Assembly (NCBI GenBank): GCA_017305635.1
Contig: JAFKKF010000010.1
Location: 62,001 to 126,000 of the forward strand
Direction: 5' to 3'
DNA from: Hyphomicrobiales bacterium
Lineage (GTDB): Bacteria > Pseudomonadota > Alphaproteobacteria > Rhizobiales > Kaistiaceae
DNA: 64,000 nt
The notes under the pieces were generated by a model that searched no databases, was not told the DNA's origin, and was given only the letters and a program-made list of their open reading frames with translations. The position numbers were made by a program, and so were the translations under genes. Numbering within the stretch: the first letter of the stretch is position 1; the number at the start of each line of letters is the position of its first letter. Below are positions 36,180 to 46,648 of the stretch, piece by piece.

Positions 36180-37310
36180 TCAGAGCCCGAACCAGCGCGC
36201 GCGGCGGCTCGACCCGAACAATTGCTTCTCGGCGCGCAGCGCCGTGGACGGCTCCTGGAAGGTGCCGGTCGGCTTCGGGCCTGAGAAGAAATCGACGTCG
36301 ACGCGCGCGATGCGGCCGGCGCCGAACTCGATGTAGCAGGAGCCGGCGCCGCCATAGGTCGCTGTGGAGGTCTCCGCGCGCTGCGCGGCGATGATGGCGG
36401 CGGCAACCGTGCGCGCCGCACCCTCCGCGAAGACACCGGCCTTGGGCGTGCCGGTATTGGCGAGGTCGCCGCAGGCGAAGACGCCGGGGAAACGGGTCGC
36501 GAGCGTGCGCGGATCGACCTTCACCCAACCCTCCTCGGTCATTCCGCTTTCGCGGACGACCGCCGGCGCATGGTGCTTCGGCACGCCGAGGAAGAGCTCG
36601 TAGGGCAATTCGCTGCCGTCATCGAGAATGGCGACGCGGCGGCCGCCATCAAGCGAGGCCACGCGGCGGCCGGGCACGAAGCGGATGCGACGTTCCGCGA
36701 AGGCGGCGACCAGCGCCGCCGAGGTGTCGGGCGAGGGCGGGACCGGCGTGCCGAAGGGCATTACCAGTGTGATCTCGGAAGCGTCGCGGATGCCGCGGCC
36801 GACGAAATAGTCGTGCAGCATGAGCGCCGCCTCGCTCGGCGCCGGCGGGCATTTGAAGGGCGCGCCGCAGACGCCGACGATGGCACGGCCGCCCGCGAAG
36901 GCTGGCAGGAGGTCGCGCAGCTTCGTCGCGCCGGGCACCGAGTAGAACTCGTTGCCGGCCTCGACGAGCCCCGGAGTCGCGGCGAAGTCATATTCGGCGC
37001 CGAGGGCGACGACGAGGAAATCGGCCTCGTGGATGCCACGGTCGGTGGTGACGCGGCGCGCCACCGGGTCGATCGCCGTGACCGTCTCACGCAGGAACGT
37101 CACGCCGGGCTTGGCGAACTTCGCATAAGGCAGGCGCACAGCCTCGGGTGTTGCATGGCCGAACATCACGTCGAGCTTGGCGAAGCCGAAGATGAAGGCC
37201 TCGCCGCTATCGACCAGGGTGACGTTGGCGTCCTCGCCGAACGTCTCCGAGAGCGTGGTGGCAAGTTCCAGGCCGGCAAAGCCGGCGCCGAGGATCAGGG
37301 TCTTCTTCAT
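36180..37310 (-). CDS. FAD-dependent oxidoreductase, SQR/FCSD-like
   Basis: A 376-residue flavoprotein of the two-dinucleotide-binding-fold type. FAD motif LILGAGFAGLELA near the start, FLVVALGAEYDF in the middle, and a C-terminal FAD motif GVFACGDLANTGTPKAGVFAEGAA. It resembles sulfide:quinone reductases and flavocytochrome-c sulfide dehydrogenases, including VCGAPFKCPPAPSEAALML, which carries two Cys in a place where SQRs have one of their redox Cys. A third SQR Cys is not evident, so actual sulfide oxidation is uncertain. Confidence 0.83.
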   Translation of the reverse strand: MKKTLILGAGFAGLELATTLSETFGEDANVTLVDSGEAFIFGFAKLDVMFGHATPEAVRLPYAKFAKPGVTFLRETVTAIDPVARRVTTDRGIHEADFLVVALGAEYDFAATPGLVEAGNEFYSVPGATKLRDLLPAFAGGRAIVGVCGAPFKCPPAPSEAALMLHDYFVGRGIRDASEITLVMPFGTPVPPSPDTSAALVAAFAERRIRFVPGRRVASLDGGRRVAILDDGSELPYELFLGVPKHHAPAVVRESGMTEEGWVKVDPRTLATRFPGVFACGDLANTGTPKAGVFAEGAARTVAAAIIAAQRAETSTATYGGAGSCYIEFGAGRIARVDVDFFSGPKPTGTFQEPSTALRAEKQLFGSSRRARWFGL

Positions 37311-37404
37311 GGGCGCGGAATGTCGAGGGGGCCGGCCGGGGAGTCAAGGTCGGGGCGGTGCGTCACGGGGTTCAGGGGAGCGCGGGTGCGCGCGGCGCCC
37401 GTGA

Positions 37405-37462
37405 CGCGCCCCCTCCACCATCCTTCGGATGGTCCCCCTCCCCCCGTAAACGGGGAAGGATC
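37405..37462. repeat. Two-hairpin palindromic element, copy 1
   Basis: An interspersed element ending on the rarA stop codon. On the minus strand, hairpin one is CTTCCCCGT / ACGGGGGGAG and hairpin two CCATCC-GAA-GGATGG, followed by GGAGGGGGCGCG. Copy 2 at 40426-40481 has the same layout with compensating changes in hairpin two. It probably acts as a terminator or mRNA-end structure. Confidence 0.75.
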
Positions 37463-38768
37463 ACCCGCCCCGCTCGCGCCTCAGCTTCGCCCAATAGTCG
37501 AGGCGCTTGCGGATCTCGCGCTCGAAGCCGCGGTCGGGCGGGTCGTAGAAGGTCTGCCGGCCGAGCTGCTCGGGGAAATAGTCCTGCCCGGAAAAGGCAT
37601 CCGGCTGGTCGTGGTCGTAGCGATAGCCCTCGCCGTAGCCCTCGCCCTTCATCAGCTTGGTCGGCGCGTTGAGGATGGTCTTCGGCGGGAGCAGCGAGCC
37701 GCCCTGCTTCGCGACCGACGTCGCCGCCTTGAAGGCGGTATAGACCGCGTTCGATTTGGGCGCGGTGGCGAGATAGACGGCGGCCTGCGCCAGCGCCAGC
37801 TCGCCTTCGGGGGAGCCGAGATATTCGTAGGCATCCTTGGCGGCGATCGCGATGGGGAGCGCCTGCGGGTCGGCGAGGCCGATGTCTTCCACCGCCATGC
37901 GCACCAGCCGGCGGCCGAGATAGAGCGGCTGCTCGCCGGCATCGAGCATGCGGGCGAGATAGTAGAGCGCCGCGTCGGGGTCCGACCCGCGCACCGACTT
38001 GTGCAGCGCGGAGATGAGGTTGTAGTGGCCGTCCTGGCCCTTGTCGTAGATCGGCGCGCGGCGCTGGACGACCTCGAGGAGGCCGGCGGCGTCGAAGGTT
38101 TCGCCGGGACGGGCGGCACGCCAGACCTCTTCGGCGAGCGTCAACGCGGCGCGCCCGTCGCGGTCGGCGAGGCCGACAAGCGTGGCGCGCGCATTTTCGT
38201 CGAGCGGCAGCGGCCTGCCCTCGACCTCCTCGGCGCGGGCGAGGAGCTTGCCGATCGCCTCCTCGCCGAGGGGCTGGAAGGTAAGCACCCGGGCGCGCGA
38301 GAGAAGCGCGGCGTTCAGCTCGAAGGACGGGTTCTCCGTGGTCGCGCCGACCAGCGTGATGGTGCCGTCCTCCATGACCGGCAGGAAGGAATCCTGCTGG
38401 GCGCGGTTGAAGCGGTGGATCTCATCGACGAAGAGGAGCGTGCCCCTGCCCGTTTGGCGGCGGGCGCGGGCATTCTCGAAGACCTTCTTCAGGTCCGCGA
38501 CGCCGGTGAAAATCGCCGAAACCTGGTCGAAATGGAGGTCGGTCTCGCGGGCGAGCAGGCGCGCCACCGTCGTCTTGCCGGTGCCCGGCGGCCCCCAGAA
38601 GATCATCGAGCCGAGCGTGCCGGTGGCGAGCATGCGGCCGATCGGACCGTCGGGGCCGAGGAGGTGATCCTGCCCGACGACGTCGGCGAGCTTCTCGGGC
38701 CTCAGCCGGTCGGCGAGCGGGCGCGGCGCGGCCTTCTCCAGCCCGGCCGCCTCGAACAGCGAGGTCAT
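37461..38768 (-). CDS. rarA: Replication-associated recombination protein A
   Basis: AAA+ ATPase of the RarA/MgsA/WRNIP1 family acting at stalled replication forks, 435 residues. It has the N-terminal LADRLRPEKLADVVGQDHLLGPDGPI, Walker A GPPGTGKT at about 59-66, Walker B LLFVDEIHRFN, sensor GATTENPSFE, and the family C-terminal tetramerisation domain with ALHKSVRGSDPDAALYYLARML and LVRMAVEDIGLADP. It is preceded on the same strand by the HtrA protease gene, so the two may be cotranscribed. Confidence 0.95.
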   Translation of the reverse strand: MTSLFEAAGLEKAAPRPLADRLRPEKLADVVGQDHLLGPDGPIGRMLATGTLGSMIFWGPPGTGKTTVARLLARETDLHFDQVSAIFTGVADLKKVFENARARRQTGRGTLLFVDEIHRFNRAQQDSFLPVMEDGTITLVGATTENPSFELNAALLSRARVLTFQPLGEEAIGKLLARAEEVEGRPLPLDENARATLVGLADRDGRAALTLAEEVWRAARPGETFDAAGLLEVVQRRAPIYDKGQDGHYNLISALHKSVRGSDPDAALYYLARMLDAGEQPLYLGRRLVRMAVEDIGLADPQALPIAIAAKDAYEYLGSPEGELALAQAAVYLATAPKSNAVYTAFKAATSVAKQGGSLLPPKTILNAPTKLMKGEGYGEGYRYDHDQPDAFSGQDYFPEQLGRQTFYDPPDRGFEREIRKRLDYWAKLRRERGG

Positions 38769-38870
38769 GAACGCTCCTGACGCTCAACCGCGACGGCCGA
38801 GCTTGTCCCTGGCCATCGACGGATTTCCTGCTCCTGTATTGGCGTCGGAAACGGGAAAAACAAGACGTGG

Positions 38871-38893
38871 ATGACCGACACAAGGCCGGTCAT
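38871..38893. repeat. Short palindromic intergenic unit
   Basis: ATGACCG (38871-38877) and CGGTCAT (38887-38893) form a 7-base inverted repeat between htrA and rarA. Related text (GTC-AGG-CCCGGCCATGACGG) occurs near 36138-36160, suggesting a degenerate family of small palindromic units. Confidence 0.45.
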
Positions 38894-38921
38894 GACGCGT
38901 TGGGACCGGGCTGCGCCGTCC

Positions 38922-40331
38922 CTACCCCCGAAAGCGGGAGCGCAGGATGCGGCCGTTGCGCTCGACGGTGAGGTCCCAGTAGCGGGCGGCGCCGGCCGTG
39001 GCGGCGGAAACCTCGGCGGTCGAGGCGACCTTGCGGCCGTTGATCGCGAGGATGACGTCGCCCCTGGCGACGCCCGCCTGGTCGGCGAGCGATCCGTCCG
39101 CGACATCGCTCACGATGACGCCCATGGGGTTGCCCCGATAGGCGAGTTCCTCGGCAACCGCCGGCGACAGGTTCACGATGGTCGCGCCGGCAAGCGGCGA
39201 GTTGCCGTTGAGCGCCACCTCGTCGCGCGGCGTCGTCTCCGGCGCGGTCTCCAGGGCAAGCGTCGCGACGTAAGGCTTGCCACCGCGCGTGAGGCCGAGC
39301 TTCACCGTGGTGCCGATGCCCCTGGTGGCGAGGCGATAGTTGAGGCTGGTCGGGTCGTCCACCGCGACGCCATCGACGGAGGTGACGAGGTCGCCGGTCT
39401 TCAGCCCGGCGCGGGCGCCCGGGCTGTCCGGCGCGACGTCGGCGACGAGCGCGCCGCGCGCATCGTCGACGCCGAGGCCCTCGGCAATGTCGCTGGTCAC
39501 CGGCTGGAAGGTCGCGCCTACCCAGGGCAGCCGCACCCGCGTCCCGGACTTGGCGGATTCGGCGACGACCTTGACCATGTTGGCGGGAATGGCGAAGCCG
39601 ATGCCGTTGGAGCCGCCTGCCGGCGACAGGATGGCGGTGTTGATGCCGACCAGGCGACCATCCATGTCGATCAGCGCGCCGCCGGAATTGCCCGGATTGA
39701 TGGAGGCGTCGGTCTGGATGAAGAACTGGTAGTCGGAGGCCCCCACCTGGGTGCGGGCGAGCGCCGAGACGATGCCGCTGGTCACCGTCTGGCCGACGCC
39801 GAAGGGATCGCCGATGGCGAGCACCAGGTCGCCGATCTCGAGGGCGTCGGAATCGGCGAAGTCCATGGTCGGGAACGGACCCTTGGCGTTGCGGAGCTTG
39901 AGGATGGCGAGGTCGGTGCGCTCGTCCTTCAGCACGACGTCGCAGTCGAACTCGCGGCGGTCGTTGAGGGCGACCTTGATCTCGTCGGCATTGGCGATGA
40001 CGTGGTTGTTGGTGACGATGATGCCGGCGGCGTCGATGATCACGCCCGATCCGAGGGAGCGCTGGACGCGCTGCTGCGGGACGCCGAGGTCGCGCCCGCC
40101 GAAGAACTGGCGGAAGAAGGGATCGGCGAAGAAGGGCGAGGCGCTCGTCTGGACGGTGCGCGAGGCGTAGACGTTGACCACTGCCGGCGCGACGCGCTTG
40201 ACGATCGGGGCGTAGGAGAGCCGCACCTCGCCGGCCGATTTCGGCACCTGCTTGTCGTCGGCGAGCGACGACGTCGCCGCGCCGGCGGCGAGCGCCAGGA
40301 TGAGGATTGCGCGAAAGCCCCAAGTCCGCAT
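38922..40331 (-). CDS. HtrA/DegQ-type periplasmic serine protease
   Basis: A 469-residue protease/chaperone of the cell envelope. Signal peptide MRTWGFRAILILALAAGAATSSLA. Trypsin-like domain with the catalytic triad H110 (TNNHVI), D140 (RTDLAIL) and S216 (GNSGGAL). Two PDZ domains follow (about 270-360 and 380-465), containing ARAGLKTGDLV and ADQAGVARGDVI. This is the DegP/DegQ layout; the exact orthologue is not decided. ATG 40331 starts directly at the signal peptide. It is transcribed toward rarA. Confidence 0.93.
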   Translation of the reverse strand: MRTWGFRAILILALAAGAATSSLADDKQVPKSAGEVRLSYAPIVKRVAPAVVNVYASRTVQTSASPFFADPFFRQFFGGRDLGVPQQRVQRSLGSGVIIDAAGIIVTNNHVIANADEIKVALNDRREFDCDVVLKDERTDLAILKLRNAKGPFPTMDFADSDALEIGDLVLAIGDPFGVGQTVTSGIVSALARTQVGASDYQFFIQTDASINPGNSGGALIDMDGRLVGINTAILSPAGGSNGIGFAIPANMVKVVAESAKSGTRVRLPWVGATFQPVTSDIAEGLGVDDARGALVADVAPDSPGARAGLKTGDLVTSVDGVAVDDPTSLNYRLATRGIGTTVKLGLTRGGKPYVATLALETAPETTPRDEVALNGNSPLAGATIVNLSPAVAEELAYRGNPMGVIVSDVADGSLADQAGVARGDVILAINGRKVASTAEVSAATAGAARYWDLTVERNGRILRSRFRG

Positions 40332-40425
40332 GCGTCCATCTCCGCAAGGAGTCGCCCGGAGCCGGAATCTACAGAAATTGCGGCAGGGAAGTGACGGGGA
40401 ATTCGGTCGCAGGAAGGGCGACCTT

Positions 40426-40481
40426 CGCGCCCCCTCCACCGCCTTCGGCGGTTCCCCTCCCCCGCGTTGCAGGGGAGGATC
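40426..40481. repeat. Two-hairpin palindromic element, copy 2
   Basis: Second copy of the element seen at 37405-37462, located 14 bases after the aapP stop. On the minus strand it reads hairpin one CCTCCCC / GGGGGAGG, hairpin two CCGCC-GAA-GGCGG, then GGAGGGGGCGCG. Hairpin two differs from copy 1 (CCATCC/GGATGG) in both arms, so pairing is kept while sequence changes. Confidence 0.75.
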
Positions 40482-40494
40482 CGCGGCGACCCGG

Positions 40495-41283
<789 letters not shown>

Positions 41284-41298
41284 CTTGCAGCCTCGTTC

Positions 41299-42810
41299 CT
41301 AGCGGCGCCGGTGGCCGGTGTTCAGGCGGTTTTCAGTATAGATCGAATAGCGGGACATGCCGAAGCAGAACATCCAGAAGACGACGGCGGCAAAGACGTA
41401 GCCGGTCGCCGGCGTCTTCGACGAGGTCCAGTTGGCGTCGTTGAAGCCCTGCTGGACCGTCCCGAGCAGGTCGAGGATGCCGACGATGAGGACGAGGCTC
41501 GTGTCCTTGAACAGGCTGATGAAGGAATTGACGATCCCCGGGATCACGATCTTCAGTGCCTGGGGCAGGACGACGAGGCGCATCATCGGGCCGAACTTGA
41601 GGCCCATGGCGGCGGCCGCCTCGTATTGCCCGCGCGGTATGGCCTGGAGGCCGCCGCGCACCACCTCGGCGATATAGGCGGAGGTGAAGAGCGCGACGCC
41701 GATGAGGGCGCGGAGCAGCTTGTCGAAGGTGACGCCCGGCGGCAGGAAGACCGGGAGCATGACGCTCGCCATGAAGAGCACGGTGATGAGCGGCACGCCG
41801 CGCCAGAACTCGATGAACACGACCGAGAGGAACCGGACCACCGGCATCTTCGAGCGCCGGCCGAGGGCGAGAAGGATGCCGAGGGGCAGCGAGGTGACCA
41901 TGCCGATGATGGCGACGACGAGGGTGACGAGCAGGCCGCCCCAGAGCTGGGTCTCCACCGGCCTCAGGCCGAAATCGATGGTGAGCGCGAAAAAGACCAG
42001 TTCGAGGACGCCGGCGCCGATCCACAGCGCTCCGACCCGCCCTGCCCCGGGCTCGCCGGGCGTGCGCAAGATGGCGACGAGCCCGGCGATCAGCGCCGCC
42101 GAGCCGGCGACGAGGATGACGAGGCGGGCATTGACCAGGCCGCCGCGGCCGACGTCGCCGGCGAAATAGCCGACCGTGTCGCGCCCGTCGCCATAGGCGA
42201 AGGCGACCACGGCGGCGGCGATCGCGAGCAGCGTCACGATGCCGGCGAGCCCGCGCTCGCGCACGTCGGTCGTCATGGCGACGACGAGACCGGAAAGGAG
42301 CGCCGCGACGACGAGGAGGCCGAAGAGCCAGTCGAAGGAGATGTCGAAATGGCCGCCGGTCAGGAGGACCACGGCGGCGACCGGGAAGACGCCGAGGAGG
42401 AAGATCGCGTTCAGGCGCTTGAACGGGATGCTCGGGATCGCCATGGGCACGATGCCGGCGACGAAGAGGATGCCGGTCAGGTTGACCCGCCAGCGCTCGT
42501 CGATCGGGTAGCGGCCATATATGAACTGGGCGAACTTGGCATTCACATAGGCCCAGCAGGCGCCGACCCCCTCGGGCAGGCAGACCTCGCGGTCCGGCCC
42601 GGTCCACACCGCGTCGACGAAGGCCCAGCGCACGATCGGCGGGATCACCCAGGCGAGGAAGAGGATCGCGATGATGGTGACGATCGAATTGCCGACCGAG
42701 GAGAAGAGGTTCTGGCGGAACCAGGCGAACGCGCCGATCTCGCTCCGCGGTGCCGGGAGGATCGGCTCCTCCTCCCGCTGGACGTAGGCGAGCTCGGCCG
42801 CGGTCGCCAT
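41299..42810 (-). CDS. aapM: General amino-acid ABC transporter permease AapM, with extra membrane block
   Basis: Inner-membrane permease, 503 residues. The C-terminal half has the transport core with the EAA loop [23 protein letters not shown] and [15 protein letters not shown]; the N-terminal part has [20 protein letters not shown] and an AapM-type loop with [15 protein letters not shown]. Between about residues 110 and 280 lies a long hydrophobic stretch with several extra helices. AapM proteins are usually near 385 residues, so this copy has an insertion of roughly 120 residues. ATG 42810 lies directly after the aapQ stop, so the two genes are adjacent and coupled. Confidence 0.9.
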   Translation of the reverse strand: MATAAELAYVQREEEPILPAPRSEIGAFAWFRQNLFSSVGNSIVTIIAILFLAWVIPPIVRWAFVDAVWTGPDREVCLPEGVGACWAYVNAKFAQFIYGRYPIDERWRVNLTGILFVAGIVPMAIPSIPFKRLNAIFLLGVFPVAAVVLLTGGHFDISFDWLFGLLVVAALLSGLVVAMTTDVRERGLAGIVTLLAIAAAVVAFAYGDGRDTVGYFAGDVGRGGLVNARLVILVAGSAALIAGLVAILRTPGEPGAGRVGALWIGAGVLELVFFALTIDFGLRPVETQLWGGLLVTLVVAIIGMVTSLPLGILLALGRRSKMPVVRFLSVVFIEFWRGVPLITVLFMASVMLPVFLPPGVTFDKLLRALIGVALFTSAYIAEVVRGGLQAIPRGQYEAAAAMGLKFGPMMRLVVLPQALKIVIPGIVNSFISLFKDTSLVLIVGILDLLGTVQQGFNDANWTSSKTPATGYVFAAVVFWMFCFGMSRYSIYTENRLNTGHRRR

Positions 42811-42812
42811 GC

Positions 42813-44102
42813 TCAGCGCTCCCTCAGCGCGACGCGGCGGTTGAAGATGTTCATGGCGAGCGACGTCGTCAGGCTGATGGCGAGATAGACCAGCATGGTC
42901 ATGAAGATGATCTCGACGGCCTGGCCGGTCTGGTTCAGCGTCGTGCCGGAGAAGACCGAGACGAGGTCGGGATAGCCGACGGCGACCGCGAGCGATGAGT
43001 TCTTGGTGAGGTTGAGGTACTGGCTGGTCAGCGGCGGGATGATGACGCGGAGCGCCTGCGGGATGATCACGCGGCGCAACGCCACGCCACGGCGGAGGCC
43101 GAGGGCATAGGCCGCCTCCGTCTGCCCCCACGGCACGGCAAGGATGCCGGCGCGCACGATCTCGCCGATATAGGCGGCCGTGTAGAGCGTGAGCCCGAGG
43201 AGGAGCGCCATGAATTCCGGCTTGATGGCGACGCCGCCGACGAAGTTGAAGCCCTTCAGCACCGGCGCGTCGAAGGTCAGGGGCGAACCGGTCAGGAGGA
43301 AGATTGCGAGCGGCACGAGGACGATCAACGCGAGACCGGTGCGGAAGGTCGGGAACTGCGCGCCGGTGCGCCGCTGGCGGGTATGCGCCCAGAGGGCGAT
43401 CGCCGCCGTTGCGATGACGGCGAGGCCGAGCGCAATCCAGGTCGCCGTGAAGTCGGGACCGGGCACCGGCACGGGCAGCAGGAGGCCGCGATTGTTGAGG
43501 GCGACGGTCGGCATGTGGAAGGTGAGCGGCGACGGACCGGTCGTCACCCCGACCTTGTCGAGAAGCCAGCGGAACGGCGAGAGCGGGTCGACGTCGCCCT
43601 GCAGGATGAAGCCCTGCTTCGGATTGGGCAGCACCGAGAGTACCGCCTTGTACCAGAACAGGAGCTGGAGCAGGACCGGGATGTTGCGGATGACCTCGAC
43701 GTAGACGGTCGCCAGCTTAGCCACGAGCCAGTTCCGCGACAGTCGGGCAATGCCGAGGATCAGCCCGATGATGGTCGCGAAGACGATGCCGAGGACGGCG
43801 ATGAGGAGCGTGTTGAGGAAGCCGACGAGGAGCGCGCGGCCATAGGTCGAATCCTGCGTGTAGCGGATGAGGGTCTGGCCGATGTCGAAGCCGGACCGCT
43901 CCCACAGGAAATCGAAGCCCGAAGCGATGTTGAGGCGGCGGAGGTTGACGATCGTGTTGTGCGCGATCCACCACACGAAGGCGATGAGCGCGGCCGCCAG
44001 CAGGAGCTGGATGATGATCGAGCGGAAGAGCGGGTCGTTGAGGATCGAGCCACGCGGGGCGCGGCCTGTCCCAGTTCCGATCGCCACGCCGTCAGCGGCC
44101 AT
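42813..44102 (-). CDS. aapQ: General amino-acid ABC transporter permease AapQ
   Basis: Permease of 429 residues pairing with AapM. It has several hydrophobic helices, the N-terminal [19 protein letters not shown] typical of AapQ, the core start [32 protein letters not shown], and the EAA loop [23 protein letters not shown]. Slightly longer than the usual 400 residues. It is separated from aapJ by 65 bases holding a hairpin and lies 2 bases from aapM. Confidence 0.94.
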   Translation of the reverse strand: MAADGVAIGTGTGRAPRGSILNDPLFRSIIIQLLLAAALIAFVWWIAHNTIVNLRRLNIASGFDFLWERSGFDIGQTLIRYTQDSTYGRALLVGFLNTLLIAVLGIVFATIIGLILGIARLSRNWLVAKLATVYVEVIRNIPVLLQLLFWYKAVLSVLPNPKQGFILQGDVDPLSPFRWLLDKVGVTTGPSPLTFHMPTVALNNRGLLLPVPVPGPDFTATWIALGLAVIATAAIALWAHTRQRRTGAQFPTFRTGLALIVLVPLAIFLLTGSPLTFDAPVLKGFNFVGGVAIKPEFMALLLGLTLYTAAYIGEIVRAGILAVPWGQTEAAYALGLRRGVALRRVIIPQALRVIIPPLTSQYLNLTKNSSLAVAVGYPDLVSVFSGTTLNQTGQAVEIIFMTMLVYLAISLTTSLAMNIFNRRVALRER

Positions 44103-44130
44103 CCCGTCCCCTCGCCTCGATCCTGAAAGG

Positions 44131-44157
44131 TCGGGGCGGACCGGCGGCCCGCCCCAG
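44131..44157 (-). promoter_or_regulatory. Intercistronic hairpin between aapJ and aapQ
   Basis: GGGGCGG (44133-44139) pairs with CCGCCCC (44149-44155) across 9 bases, right after the aapJ stop. Such structures lower readthrough into permease genes and stabilise the upstream binding-protein mRNA; no T-tract follows. Confidence 0.55.
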
Positions 44158-44167
44158 CCTCAAGCGA

Positions 44168-45238
44168 TCAGCGGATCGGCGGGGCGTACTGGATGCCGCC
44201 CTTGGACCAGAGGGCATTGAGGCCCCGGGCGATCTGCAGCTTGGAGCCGGCGCCGATGTTGCGGTCGAAGATCTCGCCGTAATTGCCCATCTGCTTGATC
44301 ACGTTGAAGGCCCAGTCATTGCCGAGGCCGATGCTCTGGCCGAAGGTGCCGTCGACGCCGAGCAGGCGGGCGGCATCGGGCGAGCCCTTGGCCTTGTAGG
44401 ACGGATCCTTGGCGAGCTGCGCCTGGTCGTCCAGGGCGGTCGCCTTCATCTGCTCGACGTTCTCCTTGGTGATGCCGAGCTCCTCGGCATTGACGAGGGC
44501 GAAGCCGACCCATTTGACGAGGCCGAACCATTCGTCGTCGCCCTGGCGCACGACCGGGCCGAGCGGCTCCTTGGAGATGATCTCCGGAAGGACGATGTGG
44601 TCGTCCGGCTTCTGCAGCGCGAGGCGGGTGGCGTAGAGGCCGGAAGCGTCGGTGGTCAGCGCGTCGCAGCGGCCGGCGTCGTAGGCGTTGTTGACGTCGG
44701 TGTTGTTCTCGAAGGCGACCAGCGTGTAGTCCATCTTGTTCGCCTTGAAATAGTCGGCGAGGTTGAGCTCGGTGGTCGTGCCGGTCTGCACGCAGACGGT
44801 GGCGCCGTTCAGCTCCAGCGCCGAGGAGATGTTCTGCGACTTGCGCACCATGAAGCCCTGGCCGTCATAGTAGTTCACGCCGGTGAACATGATGCCCATC
44901 TGGGTGTCGCGCGACATGGTCCAGGTCGAGTTGCGCGCCAGCATGTCGATTTCGCCGGACTGCAGCGCCGTGAAGCGCTCCTTGGCGTTGAGCGGGGTGT
45001 ACTTCACCTTGCTCGGATCGTTGAAGACGGCGGACGCGACGGCCTTGCAGTAGTCGACGTCGAAGCCCTGGTACTCGCCGGCGTCGTTGGTCGCGGCGAA
45101 GCCGATCAGCGAGGGGTTCACGCCGCAGCGGATGAAGCCGTTCTTCTTGACGAGGTCGAGGGTCGGGCCGGCCATGGCGGCGCCGGCGGTCAGGCACAGG
45201 GCAGCGCCTGCGGCGATCGTTACGAGATATTTCTTCAT
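44168..45238 (-). CDS. aapJ: General L-amino acid-binding protein AapJ
   Basis: Periplasmic binding protein, 356 residues. Signal peptide cleaved near GAAMAGPT. The mature part begins TLDLVKKNGFIRCGVNPSLIGFA and contains the polar-amino-acid-binding motif GEYQGFDVDYCKAVASAVF, DMLARNSTWTMSRD and CVQTGTTTELNLADYF. It is the first gene of the aap operon and diverges from metC across a 220-base control region. Confidence 0.95.
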   Translation of the reverse strand: MKKYLVTIAAGAALCLTAGAAMAGPTLDLVKKNGFIRCGVNPSLIGFAATNDAGEYQGFDVDYCKAVASAVFNDPSKVKYTPLNAKERFTALQSGEIDMLARNSTWTMSRDTQMGIMFTGVNYYDGQGFMVRKSQNISSALELNGATVCVQTGTTTELNLADYFKANKMDYTLVAFENNTDVNNAYDAGRCDALTTDASGLYATRLALQKPDDHIVLPEIISKEPLGPVVRQGDDEWFGLVKWVGFALVNAEELGITKENVEQMKATALDDQAQLAKDPSYKAKGSPDAARLLGVDGTFGQSIGLGNDWAFNVIKQMGNYGEIFDRNIGAGSKLQIARGLNALWSKGGIQYAPPIR

Positions 45239-45355
45239 GGCGTCAAACCTCTCGTTTCTTGCTCTAGCGTGTACTTGAACACGAGGTGCGAAAAACCGGC
45301 CGCGACGTTCGCCGCGCGCGCTTCCCCACAACCTCCCGGCCCCCCGTAGCGCCGG

Positions 45356-45384
45356 TTGACCCTGTCATCACATGGCATTATGGC
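45356..45384 (+). promoter_or_regulatory. Candidate metC promoter
   Basis: TTGACC at 45356-45361 and TATGGC at 45379-45384 are 17 bases apart, a moderate sigma-70 match, about 75 bases before the metC start. No SAM or other methionine riboswitch could be recognised in the 220-base gap. Confidence 0.4.
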
Positions 45385-45458
45385 GGATCGGTCAAGGCCG
45401 GTTGTGTAATCGCCAAAATGATCGGCACGATGCCCAAGAAGAAGACGCAAGTTCATCG

Positions 45459-46640
45459 ATGAAGAAGTCCGACAAGGACGAAGCGCGCTGGAAGCCGGCG
45501 ACGCGGCTGGTACGCGGCGGCCGCGGCCGCGATCTCACCGGGCCTTTCGTCAATCCGCCGGTGGTGCACGCCTCGACGGTGCTGTTCGACAGCGTCGACG
45601 AGATGATCGCGCGCAAGAGCCGCTATCTCTACGGCCGCTGGGGCACGCCGACGCTGGAGGCAATGGAGCAGGCGGTCAGCGACCTCGAAGGCGCGGCCGG
45701 AACCATCCTCTCGCCCTCCGGCCTGGCCGCGATCTCGACGGCACTCCTCTCCTGCCTTTCGGCCGGCGACCACCTGCTCATGGTCGACTGCGCCTATTAC
45801 CCGACGCGCAACCTGGCCGGGACCGTGCTGAAGCGCTTCGGGGTCGAGACCACCTATTTCGACCCGGCGATCGGTGGCCGCATCCGCGAGCACTTCACGT
45901 CGCGGACGCGGGCGGTCTACCTGGAAGTGCCGGGATCGCTCACCTTCGAGATGCAGGACCTGCCGGCCATCGCCGACGCGGCCCACGAGGGCGGCGCCAC
46001 CGTGCTCACCGACAATACCTGGGCGACGCCGCTCTACTACAAGCCGCTGAAGCTCGGCGCGGACATCGTCGTCCATGCCGGCACCAAGTATTTCGGCGGC
46101 CATTCCGACATCATGCTCGGCACCGCCTCGGCGACTGCCGCCACCTGGCCGAACCTCGTCCAGACGCACCGCACCCTCGGCCTCACGGTCGGGCCGGACG
46201 ATGCGTTCCTCGGGCTCCGGGGCTTGCGCACGCTCGGCATCCGGCTCGAACGCCAGATGGCCTCGGCGCTCAAGGTCGCCGCGTGGCTCGCCGACCGGCC
46301 CGAGGTCGGGCGGGTGCTCCACCCTGCCCTCCCCGAGGATCCCGGCCACGCGCTGTGGAAGCGCGACATGACCGGGGCGAGCGGCCTCTTCGCCTTCACC
46401 CTCGCCGCCTGGGGAGACGACGAGGCGAAGCGCCTGATCGACGGGCTGGAGCTGTTCGGCATCGGCGCGTCATGGGGCGGCTATGAGAGCCTCGCGACGC
46501 TGGCGAGCAAAGGATTGACGCGCACGGTCCATCCATGGCCGGCGGGGCGGCCCCTCATCCGCGTCCACATCGGGCTGGAAGATCCCGACGACCTGATCGC
46601 CGACCTCGCGGCGAGCTTCGAGCGGGTCGCCGCCGGCTGA
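45459..46640 (+). CDS. metC: Cystathionine beta-lyase
   Basis: PLP enzyme (393 residues) splitting cystathionine to homocysteine in methionine synthesis. Family features are TRLVRGGRGRDLTGPFVNPPVVHASTVLF, YGRWGTPTLEAMEQAV, SPSGLAAIST, and the PLP lysine K210 in HAGTKYFGGHSDIMLG; GIRLERQMASALKVAAWL follows. It starts at ATG 45459; a longer open frame upstream has no ribosome site. homoserine dehydrogenase, which feeds the same pathway, is elsewhere in the window. Confidence 0.92.
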   Translation: MKKSDKDEARWKPATRLVRGGRGRDLTGPFVNPPVVHASTVLFDSVDEMIARKSRYLYGRWGTPTLEAMEQAVSDLEGAAGTILSPSGLAAISTALLSCLSAGDHLLMVDCAYYPTRNLAGTVLKRFGVETTYFDPAIGGRIREHFTSRTRAVYLEVPGSLTFEMQDLPAIADAAHEGGATVLTDNTWATPLYYKPLKLGADIVVHAGTKYFGGHSDIMLGTASATAATWPNLVQTHRTLGLTVGPDDAFLGLRGLRTLGIRLERQMASALKVAAWLADRPEVGRVLHPALPEDPGHALWKRDMTGASGLFAFTLAAWGDDEAKRLIDGLELFGIGASWGGYESLATLASKGLTRTVHPWPAGRPLIRVHIGLEDPDDLIADLAASFERVAAG

Positions 46641-46648
46641 ATACCGGC

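Noticed and set aside
45239-45458. SAM-type riboswitch before metC
   Set aside because: No SAM-I, SAM-II or SAM-V core could be traced in the gap; only a plain promoter candidate is visible.
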